From Euglena gracilis (Eukaryota > Euglenida > Euglenophyceae > Euglenales), in the NCBI GenBank assembly GCA_039621445.1, contig CP154955.1, positions 49,336,086 to 49,400,085 of the forward strand: a stretch of DNA of 64,000 nucleotides, given 5' to 3'. Shown in pieces: positions 34,968 through 43,490 of this stretch. The translations under genes and the position numbers were made by a program. The first letter of the stretch is position 1; each line of letters begins with the position of its first letter. The notes under the pieces were generated by a model that worked only from the letters and a program-made list of their open reading frames with translations, made no database searches and was not told where the DNA came from.

Positions 34968-37900
34968 AATGAGTTCAGCAGCGTTGACGCAACAAAAAGC
35001 ACACTTACAGGCCTTTGGTGGCCAATTGGCATGAAAGGTTGAGTGGGCAAACCTGAAAAAACTATTACCCGGCCCCGTCCCACATCTGAGCCCTTGTCGA
35101 ATGCCAGGAGAAGGGGAGGGCGTGGACCCTCCAAAAACGTGACGCAAAAAAATAATAATAATAACACAAATAAAACGTGGGATAACACAAAAATGTGCAC
35201 TTTTGAGAGATTTGCAATCATTTCTGGGCTTATCCCAAACAAAAAAAAAAGTTGAAATAAAACTGATTTGGGGGTTAGCAAAAGCCTGCGCGCAAAGGCC
35301 CTCGCCAAACCAAATGGACTTGATCAAGCCATTCGCCCCGGCCATCTTCTGGATGAATGACATTGGCATGCTTTGTGTTGGTGCAACATTTCTGTGCTTC
35401 GCGATTTATCAAACCCAAATCATCCACACGTTTGCAGGAATACCGTTGCCTGAATATAATTTGCTGCAAACTTGCTACACCAGAGTGACATGGCCCCCAG
35501 CAGGGTTTCTTTAAAATGGGGGGTTCCCTCCACCCAGGGGGTGCTCCCCACCCCCTGTGCACACTGTGGCTGTTTGTTTGGTGCCTTTTGTCCCTTCGTC
35601 TTTGCCTGGGGCTGTTTTTCGCCTCTGACCCTTTTTGTCTGTGTCTGTGGAGAGGGTCGGAGCCTGGCGGGACTTACTTGTTCACTCCCAACCCCCCGGG
35701 GGGGGGGGGGGGTCTGGGGGGACCCACTTTTTGGGGGGACAACTTGGGGGGTAAAAAATAATATAAATAATAATAATATAAACCGCACTTCACGCCGAAA
35801 AAAAAAGGCCAAAAAAAGAGCCGAAACCCCGGCAGTAATGGGGGACTCACAAGGCCCTTGGGATTAACCCCGACGGTCCAACCCCAAGGCCCGGGGATTA
35901 ACCCCAACGGTGTGTTGTGACCGCATTCAAATGATATTGTGCAGAGGGGGGGAAATAATATTGGAGGCCTTTGGGAAATTGCCCAATCATCAAAATTGCA
36001 ACGATGATGGAGGAGACGCAACAATGAAAGTTGCAGATTTGCAACTATGCCAAAACGTTGGAGGACAAACAATGCAAAAAACCTTTCTCGTGAATTTTTT
36101 TTATCCAAAAAGGCTGCAAAGAACCTGCAAAAATCCAATGCAAAAGAAACATATGCAGAAAATCACCTTGCACGGTTCATACTTTCCCCCCTACTACGAG
36201 CATTGCTGTGGGTCGGATGCTGGGGCAAAATTTGGAAAACGAAGCAACAAGAACTGGAGCTTGGTGCACATTCCATTTCAAGCATGTGCGGATTACTATT
36301 GAAAATTTTTTTGCAGAAATTTGCAGAAAAATGCAGGAGAACTGGGGATATCAATCCCCTGTGACGGTGGCAATTCCCACAAATATATGCGCATGCGCGA
36401 AACTGTCCAGGTGAAAAAGATGCAACAAATAATAATCTGGAAAACAGCAAATACAGACCATGATAAATGACATGCAATCCTTTTTTCAATCTCAAAAAGT
36501 AAAATAACGTAATTTCAGGACGCTCAAAGACGCCTACCGAGGTCGTTGTCTTTCACACCTCACCAAAAAAAGACAGGTTGCCTGTGTCAGGCCGCAAGCG
36601 GACGGATGGGCACACAAGCATGGGCCCAACGCAAGAGGTGGCGATGACCCCAACCAGCAGGCAAATCCAGGCGACCATGACGGAGGCCGAGCTAAACTGT
36701 CGGGGCTCAGCGGGAGGTAGCACAAGCTGCTGGGTCTCATCCCGTGCCTACGGCACAGTGAAGGGAGAAATGAGTGTAAACTGTGCGGCTTGGAGCGATT
36801 CAAACCAAAACCCCAAGCAAGACACAGAATGCTGCTGGGAACTCATCTGGAATGCAAGAGAAATATGTGTGTGTCACATGGACCCATTTGGCCCGACTGA
36901 AAGTGACCTTATACTGAAAAAAAACATGAAGGGAGCAGCAAAGGTTTGCAATACAGTCTGGGAACAAGATTCAAAACAAAACCTCCAAAACAGGTCGCCC
37001 GAAACCATACCTGAGCCTCTTGCCCAGGACCCGGGGGGGGGGGGGGTTGGGGGGGCTTCCAACCATTAAGAAATCCTTTGCAATCCTTCCAACCATTAAG
37101 AAATGCGATATTTAAAGAAAGGGGATGAGATTGCTCTTTTCCCCAACGAGTTAATTTGATGGAAATCCGATGGTTAACGTCGACAGAAATTTAAATATTT
37201 TTTTGATTTATCGATTTAATGGAACCGTTGCCCTTTGCTTTCAAGCTCAGGACCAGAGTTGATTCTAGCGGAAATCTGGTTCTTTTTTAGAATGTTCATA
37301 ATTTGCTTCTTACCAACCCGGCTTCTTTTTAACTCAGAAGAATGGAAATGGTTGGAAGGATGTGAGATGTGAACTGTTCAAAAGCAAGCAAAAAATGACG
37401 GTTTATATGGATGAAGCAGATGGTTTATTAAAAAAAAAACCGAACAAAATCCTTAATGCACTCAAGTCCTCGTCAAAAATGAAATTGTGAAATGCAAAGA
37501 AAAAATTTTGTCCACAAAAAAAACTGGATGGTTGGGCTTTGGTGAGAAAGATTCAATATAACTGGTAGACTTGTGGTCGACTTCTTGATTGTAATAATGA
37601 AACACGTGGGCAGAAGAGGGGATAGAGGGAATACCCTTGGGATGGTGTAGGTGGTCAGATATGCAGATTGATTGCGGTCATACTCATATAGCAAATTCAA
37701 ATCCAGGGCTCTGCAGGTGGGGAAGGAGTGAAAAATCACGCAGAAACACTGCCCATCTACGCCAGGGCATTGCTGAAGAATCCCCCGGTGGGTCCAGCTC
37801 AGAGACTGGGAAGTTTGGGCTGGCTGGAAAAACGCTGCTGGCTGACCCCCCCCCTCCCTAAAGGGGTCCTCGGCTCGACCTCGGCCTCACCCAGGGTCAA

Positions 37901-38618
37901 ACCGGGCACCATAAAAATCGAAATCGTAAAACTAAAAAAGAGGCCAATTAATTGCCCATTTTTGGCCCAACTTTGTACGCCAAAAGGGAAAAGCCCATTG
38001 GTGTCCAGCCGCCCTGCAGGGTGGCTGAAAATAAAAAATATAAAAAAACTCTCGTTGATGGAGGGGAGGGGGGTCGAGGGCTGGAAAAAGGGCCTGATCT
38101 ACACACGGACATTAGCTTCAGGCAAGTTGGCCAGTGCAGAGAGGGAAGCAAATTGACTATGGCCCAGGTTGGAAATTGCACGCCACAGCTCTCCAGGCTG
38201 AACAGACGGTGGTCTGAGCGCCAAGCCCCCCCCAATTGGCAATTTTCTCGAATTTGTTCCTTGCAAAAATCACAAATATGTACAGGTTCCCAACAAAACT
38301 TTCCATTATTAACGTGACCAGAAAATTATCAACTGACAATGAAAAATTACCACAAAAAAACAAAATTTTTTGGGGAAACAAAATTGGTGAATGCAATGGG
38401 GGAATGGACAGTTGTGTGTGGGCCAGCAGAGCTCCAACCCCGAACAATGTATTTGGTTTCGGGCGCCGGTACTTGGGCCGGATGATCCCCACGGAGGCGA
38501 AGCGGCCCACCCGCTCCTGAAAGCTGCCCCCCCACGGGCGGCTGGCCCCGATGATGGGCTCCGACTTCACGTTGGAGAGGTTAACCCGCCCGGCGTCGGT
38601 GGCACGGTACATGAGGCG
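21046..38618 (-). CDS. Transporter gene B: tandem paralogue of gene A (EamA/DMT type)
   Basis: Gene-level entry. Thirteen exons on the minus strand follow the same order as gene A, and almost every exon length and phase is shared. The protein-level match is clear in each, while the introns are not alignable by eye except where they hold the same repeat families, so the duplication is not recent. Coding GC content is visibly higher than in gene A, especially at third positions (for example the TM8 and TM9-10 exons). Two introns are specific to this copy: 31,416-31,680 and 21,184-22,034. The TM2 exon was not found. Substrate and location are unknown; the helix pattern says a membrane carrier. 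Confidence 0.6.
21228..21390 (+). repeat. Dispersed repeat GGCCCAGTTTGCTGTGTG, copy 1
   Basis: TTGATGGCCGGCGCTGACTT, CCGGCCCAGTTTGCTGTGTG and TTGTGTTGCTCCGCCTGGCC-type phrases. Further copies lie at 28,270-28,450 and 31,037-31,180. It lies in the intron unique to gene B (TM9-TM10). Confidence 0.6.
21536..21842 (+). repeat. (GT)n compound microsatellite
   Basis: GTGTA units, then long GT runs, then GCGC blocks. It lies inside the intron specific to gene B. Confidence 0.95.
22035..22084 (-). CDS. Gene B exon: TM9, SPIVVSIMLTLQPFL
   Basis: A 50-bp exon reading LSPIVVSIMLTLQPFL, with acceptor CCCAG and a GC donor. It continues in frame from TM8. Gene A has the same residues inside one longer exon. 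Confidence 0.65.
23754..23875 (-). CDS. Candidate exon, charged segment with SPDSDDDCE
   Basis: The minus frame reads NQQATEWRKEKERKQALRKP then PLTITFNPSPDSDDDCERR, a low-complexity charged region that looks coding. It lies between the TM8 and TM9 exons of gene B, yet those two join in phase without it and gene A shows no counterpart. It may be an alternative exon or chance. Confidence 0.3.
24561..24591 (-). CDS. Candidate micro-exon QEVNEFAEPT
   Basis: A 31-bp open segment between GAGCAG and a good GT donor (ACAT|GTGTGAGT). It lies between TM8 and TM9 of gene B. Its phase does not fit the charged segment at 23.8 kb, so support is weak. Confidence 0.15.
25395..25571 (-). CDS. Gene B exon: TM8, VVQLLAAGALLRDQLSLFG
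   Basis: The minus frame reads GIHEPTPAGPPGPGHYLSIV then TFGALVVQLLAAGALL and RDQLSLFGPTDGVFGFLGE. The acceptor is CCCCAG. The donor is GC, in phase 1, aligned with gene A. The exon sits directly beside a 690-bp CATA array. Confidence 0.7.
25650..26343 (+). repeat. (CATA)n microsatellite, about 690 bp
   Basis: Nearly pure ACAT tetranucleotide with a few CACA, GCAT and one TAA interruption. It produces very long but meaningless Tyr-Ile-His-Thr and Met-Tyr-Val-Cys frames on both strands. Confidence 0.98.
26510..26567 (-). CDS. Gene B exon: TM7, GLLVSKFLLPHM
   Basis: A 58-bp exon reading AGGLLVSKFLLPHMTSAQG, with acceptor CCGCAG and a GC donor. Same length as 49,464-49,521 and in phase with the TM8 exon. 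Confidence 0.65.
27034..27850. mobile_element. Inverted-repeat DNA element with 10-bp target duplication
   Basis: The two ends are a perfect 20-bp inverted repeat (27,034-27,053 and 27,831-27,850; AGACATTCATTTAGTGTGGT). The 10 bases GGTCGACCCC flank both ends exactly (27,024-27,033 and 27,851-27,860). Inside each end are tandem 31-33-bp units of the form GTGAACCAC-A/T run-GGTGTCCAC, four on the left and two on the right, like subterminal transposase-binding sites. No transposase frame is present, so it is non-autonomous. It lies in the intron between TM6 and TM7 of gene B. Confidence 0.85.
28270..28450 (+). repeat. Dispersed repeat GGCCCAGTTTGCTGTGTG, copy 2
   Basis: Closest to the 31.0-kb copy, sharing TACCCCTTACGCCAG.GCTC and GGGGGAGGGGGGGTGCC. 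Preceded at 27.99 kb by CACCCCCGGGCTTC, also found before the 31.0-kb copy. Confidence 0.6.
28508..28716. mobile_element. Older copy of the TTTTTAAGACC element
   Basis: Starts CAGGGGTTTTTTTTTAAGAC and ends near GGTCTTAGA, with the same G/C tracts and GGCGCCTTTGGCGCC-type core. No target duplication was recognised. It abuts a longer inverted-repeat element at 28,718. Confidence 0.5.
28718..29615. mobile_element. About 900-bp inverted-repeat element, GCTGAGCTCTTA ends
   Basis: GCTGAGCTCTTA (28,718-28,729) and TAAGAGCTCAGC (29,604-29,615) are perfect inverted repeats. The interior repeats AAACGCTCATTTTCGGCTC and GGCCCGGGAGGCCAAAAAA twice. A second copy of the whole interior lies at 13.4-14.6 kb and a partial one at 58.3-58.7 kb. 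No coding frame was recognised. Confidence 0.6.
29955..30067 (-). CDS. Gene B exon: loop and TM6, GKDVLLGDALAF
   Basis: The minus frame reads HHGPAPAFYGSQASSSSSG then GKDVLLGDALAFISSISP. The acceptor is TACAG; a GC donor in phase 0 joins the TM7 exon in frame. The helix is less hydrophobic than in gene A if it ends here; a GT donor 15 bases further on is an alternative. Confidence 0.6.
30933..30976 (-). CDS. Gene B exon: TM5, RGLRPGIMLALGG
   Basis: A 44-bp exon with acceptor CTGCAG and a GT donor. It reads GRGLRPGIMLALGG and pairs with 52,080-52,146. The phase agrees with both neighbouring exons. Confidence 0.55.
31037..31180 (+). repeat. Dispersed repeat GGCCCAGTTTGCTGTGTG, copy 3
   Basis: Starts 60 bp before the TM5 exon of gene B in plus orientation, so it forms the end of that intron. 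Confidence 0.6.
31310..31415 (-). CDS. Gene B exon: LHPQ helix, second half of the split TM4 exon
   Basis: The minus frame reads MPPQPHLFNSLHPQLILLAR then ISQLLPVFWEEVLP. Joining after the GC donor at 31,680 is in frame and adds five residues relative to gene A. The end is a GC donor aligned with that of gene A. Confidence 0.65.
31681..31724 (-). CDS. Gene B exon: YTSVAQS, first half of the split TM4 exon
   Basis: The minus frame reads CWTLSLNYTSVAQS and aligns with CFTVSLDYTTVGQS in gene A. It ends at a GC donor in phase 1. At the position where gene A has a CAG acceptor this copy has no AG, so the 5' boundary is unresolved; either an upstream acceptor is used or the site is broken. Confidence 0.55.
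32338..32470 (-). CDS. Gene B exon: TM3, DTGYVFSA
   Basis: The minus frame reads AQRLTFRPGGYKTTSVDTGY then VFSAMGLGLLLLAGIGSGIG and SGRA. The acceptor is GCTCAG. The donor is GC where gene A has GT. Same length as 53,936-54,068. Confidence 0.7.
32575..32911. mobile_element. Inverted-repeat element, GGACCATACCATTGCTTA family, copy 1
   Basis: Ends are 18-bp inverted repeats (32,575-32,592 and 32,894-32,911, one mismatch). The interior holds repeated AACCAGTCAGTCACTTT boxes, G/C tracts and a CGGCGCCTTCGGCGCC hairpin. It directly abuts a second copy. It lies just upstream of the TM3 exon of gene B. Confidence 0.75.
32912..33270. mobile_element. Inverted-repeat element, GGACCATACCATTGCTTA family, copy 2
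   Basis: Left end at 32,912-32,929, right end TAGCAATGGTGTGGTCC at 33,254-33,270. It shares the AACCAGTCAGTCAC boxes and the GGCGCCTTCGGCGCC hairpin with copy 1, with no spacer between the two. Confidence 0.7.
33797..34203. mobile_element. Inverted-repeat element, TTAACCCCCCCAAATAATA ends
   Basis: TTAACCCCCCCAAATAATAC at the left is inverted as GGTATTATTTGGGGGGAGGG at the right, with nested copies at about 33,864 and 34,162. The same terminal motif bounds elements at 2.3, 12.8 and 18.8 kb. No target duplication recognised. Confidence 0.5.
34361..34443 (+). repeat. (CCCT)n microsatellite
   Basis: About 20 units, pyrimidine only on the plus strand. Confidence 0.95.
34936..34967 (+). repeat. 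Short (CA)n
   Basis: About 15 CA units, in the intron after the NGLIK exon of gene B. Confidence 0.9.
35300..35370 (-). CDS. Gene B exon 4: NGLIK/IWF motif
   Basis: A 71-bp exon reading MPMSFIQKMAGANGLIKSIW then FGEG, matching 56,626-56,696. The donor is GC. The sequence after it is not hydrophobic in frame, so TM2 must come from a separate exon between 35.3 and 32.5 kb that I could not identify. Confidence 0.65.
36614..36696 (-). CDS. Gene B exon 3: TM1
   Basis: An 83-bp exon reading FSSASVMVAWICLLVGVIA then TSCVGPMLV, identical in length and phase to 59,420-59,502. The acceptor is ACAG and the donor is GT. Confidence 0.7.
37665..37710 (-). CDS. Gene B exon 2: EYDRNQS segment
   Basis: A 46-bp exon reading ALDLNLLYEYDRNQS, with acceptor TGCAG and a GC donor. 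It matches 60,172-60,223. The phase 0 end fits the next exon. Confidence 0.6.
37770..38129. mobile_element. Member of the TTGCTTAAG element family, diverged
   Basis: The interior aligns by eye with 52,831-53,249 (GCTGGAAAAACGCTGCTGG, GGGTCAAACCGGG.ACC, AAAATCGAAATCG, CTCGTTGATGGAGGGG). Ends TTGCTGAAG and CTTCAGGCAA are short inverted repeats. Flanks GCCAGGGCA and GCCAGTGCA match at 8 of 9 bases. Confidence 0.55.
38428..38618 (-). CDS. Gene B exon 1 seen: N-terminal region, KSEPIIG motif
   Basis: The minus frame reads RLMYRATDAGRVNLSN then VKSEPIIGASRPWG and RFASVGIIRPKYRRPKPN. The acceptor is CCCGCAG. A GC donor in phase 2 joins it in frame to the EYDRNQS exon. It matches 60,578-60,767. An inverted-repeat element lies 66 bp upstream (38,684-38,882). 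Confidence 0.6.
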
Positions 38619-38683
38619 CTGCGGGGGGAAGGGGAGCCCACTGGACCGTCGTGGCCACCGTCAGCAAGCACCAGTTACCTCCT

Positions 38684-38882
38684 CAGGCTTCTTTTTAAGA
38701 CTCCCAGGTTCCCTCCACCCACCCAGTCCGGCGCGGGACCCCCTGGGGGGGGGGCCAAAATCAGGCCGGCCGTCTGTGGGCATTTCCCGAAAAAATTTCG
38801 GCATTTCGCGCCGAAACCCACACCCGGGCCTCTGGCCCGGGACCCCCCCCCCGGGGGGTCTTCTGACTTACAAAGGAGCCTC
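38684..38882. mobile_element. Inverted-repeat element, CAGGCTTCTTTTTAAG family
   Basis: The left end CAGGCTTCTTTTTAAGAC is matched imperfectly by GACTTACAAAGGAGCCTC at the right. Flanks TACCTCCT and CACCTCCT match at 7 of 8 bases. The core has CCCGAAAAAATTTTCGG and CGCGCCGAAA, as at 7.8 and 41.1 kb. On the minus strand both flank copies read AGGAGGT, containing AG|GT. Confidence 0.7.
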
Positions 38883-41036
38883 CACCTCCTGTGTGCTATT
38901 CCTAACCCCCCGGAAAGTTCGTATCTGCCAGGTTGGCGAGGACAGGGGAGGCTGACTCCCGACAAGGCACGGGCCAGGACGGGAGGGGGGGGGGGCAGAT
39001 GGATGGGTAAACTTCAAAACGTCGATCGCTGACCATCGCTGACCGCGACGTTCTGTCCACAGGGGCGGAATCTCACAAATCGCCAGATGATGAACTGGAT
39101 ATGATTGCAGGCAACAGAGTGGGAAATGAGCGATTAAATGCGGGGGTGAAAGCCAAGAACGGGTTCAGACTGAACAGTTCTATGCCCTTCTTCCTTCGCT
39201 GCATGTTTCCCAATTTTCAGCAATCCACAACGTTGTGATTGCAAACTGAAATGTTTTCTGCTTTTTTTTTGCAATTTGAATTTTGCTTTCCATGTGAATG
39301 CTCTTTCGAACAAAAAGCTAACCTAAACTAAAAAATCCAAAAAAAATCCGGCGCCTTCGGAGGAGTGGCCACTTTCGGACAATCTTGGCCGACCAATGGT
39401 ATGCCCCCAACCACCAGAAGGGTGTCCGACCCCCACCACCCATAGGGATTAGGGGAGTCTTGCAGAGTCCTGTGAAGGCCCGCGTGTATGTGTCCGTGAG
39501 CATGTGTGCGTGTGTTCAGGCGCGTGTGTGTGCGTGCACGTGCGTGTCCGTGTATGTGTGTGTGTGTGTGTGCGTGCATGTGTAAGTGTGCAGCGATTGT
39601 TTAAATGGTATTTGCACACGACAAAAATGATGTTTTCCTCTTTCCATTCTAATAGTGGGCTCCAATGGCTTCAGGGCTGAGATAGGAGTGTCAAGCAAAA
39701 GCCAAACGGCGCAGCACAACACGTGCGCAGTGGAATCCAGGAGGGGCGAATGGTTTTTTGTTGGACCTTTCGGATGGGGAGGACCCATTCATCAGTTGGG
39801 CGATGCCGATGGAAGCACATTTCAAGTTCAACATCTAGCTCTCATTTGTATTCTTAGATCTTCAGCATTACCATCAAGATATGGTTTGGTGCTTACAGAT
39901 ATTTACCACAACAGTGAAGAACAAGACAATAACAAGTTACACTTCTCCCAAAATATAGCAAGTGAATGAAAGAGCTCTCAGAAAAATACAGTTTTGGGGC
40001 ACAAACAGATACAAGATCTGCACGATTGGAGTGGACAGCAACATTCGAGGATGAAATCACAGACTGTGTTGTCCGCATCATCAACTGAGAGAGAATTGAG
40101 TCCACAGGTGCAAAATGATTCTGCTTGTTAAATAACACCAATATTGCCAAAAAATTTCCAAACAATTTTGGCCAAGGCGAGCCAAAAAAAAAGTGCTTCC
40201 TGTAACTGCAACCCCCTGCCTCCATTGCAACAATAATGATGAAAGATACTTGAAATCAAAGGTTGTCCAGGAGTTTTGTTTCAACTTCCAATATACCATG
40301 CTTTATTGATCCTAAATGCAAATTATGTGTTACGGAAAATGGCTGAGATTCTACAACTCCAGGGGGGAAAGGGCAAGGGGAAAAAAGCTTGGTGATGCAG
40401 GGGGGGAGGGGAGGTAAAAGACCTGTCCGTAAATTGGCACCCTGCCAAGTTGTTTGAGGTTTATTATTTGGGGTCCATTGATTTGCAGGCACTGGGTATA
40501 AATACGCAACTAACTTCTTTAGAGTGATATTTTTGTTGCAAATAACACAATAGGCCAGGTGGACTTCCATTCCATTTCCCCCTTCAATATTTTCCCTTTG
40601 GTGCGAAATAGTTTTCAAGCTCCAAGGTCCCTGCTTATTAATGAAATTCATTATCTCCTTTACCATACTCCTACGAGAATTCAAGAATTTAAAAGTCAAA
40701 AATTTCAACAGCCTTCTTCTTGCATATGCATGATCTTGGCGGGGATGGAGGACATTTTTTTTCATTAAGAGGTCCAAATGTGTTTGATGCAGGTATGGGA
40801 CCTACTACAGCCTACCTACTACTAATAGTAGCTGCAGCTGCTACATACTATGGTAGCTGCTATAGTAGCTGCAGGGGTGGGGGCGTAGGGGGCAATTCAG
40901 TATGGAATTTTTTGATCATACGTGGAAACTATGGTTTGAAACAACTGTGAAAATGTCATACTTTTGCAAATTGAATGGGACAATGTAAAAGATTCACCAA
41001 AACCCAAAGCGACGATTGGATTCATAAAAATTGGGA

Positions 41037-41251
41037 CGGCTTCTTTTTAAGACCCCCTGGGGGGGACCCCCCCAAATCGGGCAGTCTGAGGTCATTTCCC
41101 AAAAAAATCTTCGGATCTTCGCGCCGAAACCCATACCTGGGCCCCTGGCATGGGATCCCCCCAGGGGGGGGGGGGTCTGGCCCCGGACCCCCTCCCTCCC
41201 TCCCTCCCTCCCTCCCTCCCCCTGGGTGGGAGCTGCCTTAAAAAGAAGCTC
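41037..41251. mobile_element. Inverted-repeat element, CTTCTTTTTAAG family
   Basis: A perfect 13-bp inverted repeat (41,039-41,051 GCTTCTTTTTAAG; 41,237-41,249). The interior shares CCCAAAAAAATCTTCGG...TTCGCGCCGAAACCCATACC with the elements at 38.7 and 28.5 kb and ends in a (CCCT)n run. The probable target duplication is degraded (AATTGGGA against AATTGATA). Confidence 0.65.
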
Positions 41252-41381
41252 AATTGATAAAAACTGCAAAATATCGAAAATGTGCACCAGAATCAGCTGA
41301 ACGCATTGTATTTCTGTACACTCAAGAAAATAGAGAAATATCCTCCAATCCAGAGGGCAGAATGAGGCCAGGTCTCCCAGC

Positions 41382-41428
41382 TCAGCAGCCCTCTCGCGTA
41401 GAGTCCTCTTCACCTCCAAACCCACGTC
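41382..41428 (-). CDS. Candidate exon downstream of transporter gene A
   Basis: The minus frame reads DVGLEVKRTLRERAAE between CACAG and a GC donor. The matching exon lies at 18,492-18,531, downstream of gene B in the same relative place. This supports a shared 3' exon of the duplicated unit. Confidence 0.35.
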
Positions 41429-42504
41429 CTGTGCAGGGGACAAATATTCACCAGTGAACCTAACATACCCCCGCCATGCCCGGGATCTCAGGCGGCCGAA
41501 CTGGCACCCGACACTTAGTGGGTTTTTCCTGTGCGCAATAACGCAAGGATTTCGAAAGTCCAAGCAGGTGGCCACCAGGCCTGTACAAGGAACCAGGATG
41601 TGGTCTGGTGCCCTTGGACAACAGGGGGAATTGCAAGGACTTGACTTTAGGAAATTTAGGGTGCCCCAGAGCAGGTTTCCACAGCATACGGTGCGTGAAC
41701 ACCCAGCATCTTCTCGGGAACCTTCCCCAACGGCTGCATCTTTATAATTGGAGGTTGTTGGAACGAATTGGGGTTGGCGACCGAGCCCTGGACTGAAGGG
41801 GAAAAAATTGTTTCTTTGCACAATGGCACAAAACAAGCAAGCAAAACAAGCAACGCCCAGGAACCACTCGCGCAACTGTTCCTTTTCGCAAAGAAACGCA
41901 AAAAAGCTTAAATGTGAGATCGGCCGACCAACAGGATTTCTATCACCACTCACACCAAGAGTCAATCCAAAATACCATACCACCAGATGGCACAGCACCA
42001 TAGAACACACACCCAGAGCTGGACCACTCCTTCATTTGCCAGCTGAGCAGTTGGTCGATCTAAATGGACAAGTCAAATCCATATTTTCACCACAAACGTG
42101 AACATCACTGGAGCTGAGAAAAAGACTAAATTTGCGTCCCTCTCATGGACTCTTCCAAGGCACTGGAGACAGAGAGGAGCTTCCCCCAAAGCATCCATGC
42201 ACACGGATTTGAGGCCTGAACGGGGGCTTGAGCCTCACACTCTGAGCCTCACATCAATGTGGACATCACTCATCGTCTGACACCCTTGGTACTGGCGATA
42301 TCAGGGGCGGGGCAGTGCTTCACACAGCGGGGTACTTTCACTTACACAACGGCCTTTTAACCAGTTACCACTGGCCCAAACCCACCCAAAAACAAAAAAA
42401 CAACACAAGCTCGGCCTGCGAGCCGCGATATCCTTCACATGGGGCCGGCACACGGGGGACTCTCTATCTCTCTCTTCTCTCTTCTCTCATTCTTTTCGGC
42501 ACTG

Positions 42505-42698
<194 letters not shown>

Positions 42699-43304
42699 CT
42701 TTCTGGGAGGTCCACTCAAACAGCCCCGACAATTCGGCCGAAACACCTTGAACCTTGAAAAAACTCTGGCCTGGCCTTCAGCTGGCCTTCGGCTGGGCAG
42801 ACACCCTGGAGACCCCTCACAGACCCACCCACTCTCAAAAAACCCCCCAAGCGGTCACACCACGATCAAATTAATATGTGCGCCCCCCCCCCCCCGACCA
42901 CCCACCCAGCCTGGGCCAGGAGCCCCCCAACAATTGGGCCATTTAAGGGCATTTTCCAATATGCTATGGGGCTTTGTGCCGAAACCCATACCCAGGCCTC
43001 TGGCCCCATACCCAACCCCCGATCCCCCCCCTGGGAGGAGTTTTCTGAAGAAACCCGAAGCTCTCAAGAAGTGGCAAGAAGTTTCGGAAATGGGGGAGTT
43101 ATCCGTAAATATGGTAATAAAATACATGTTGTAGAAGAATTGCCCAACCCCCCTGGCTGCCCAAAGAACCCACTCCCCTGGGGGGTGCGCACTTGGGATC
43201 CATATTCCAAAAAAAGGAAAAATTGTGTCTGGCGTGGCGTGGCATGGCGCGGCGCTGTGTGGCGCGGTGTTTGGGTCATCGCACGGCATGAGCCCCTTCA
43301 CTGC

Positions 43305-43490
43305 CCGACGCCCAGCACACGCATAACGACCCGGCGGCAAGCACCAGGTAGCCCAGGAGGCTGAGCGGCGGAGGCCACGCACCGGCCCGCAGCACCAGCA
43401 CCTGGATCGCAGTCGCCAAGATCGGCTGGACCGTCACCATGATGGACACCACGATGGGACTCCGCGCCAGGCTGCTGTCCTTCGCAGCCA
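43305..43490 (-). CDS. Gene A exon: TM9 and TM10
   Basis: The minus frame reads AAKDSSLARSPIVVSIMVTV then QPILATAIQVLVLRAG and AWPPPLSLLGYLVLAAGSLC. SP.VVSI..T.QP is a DMT TM9 signature and SLLG.LVLAAG a TM10 signature. The paralogue is split into two exons at 22,035-22,084 and 21,046-21,183. The acceptor is TTAG and the probable donor GC. No stop codon or tail could be assigned after it. Confidence 0.75.
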
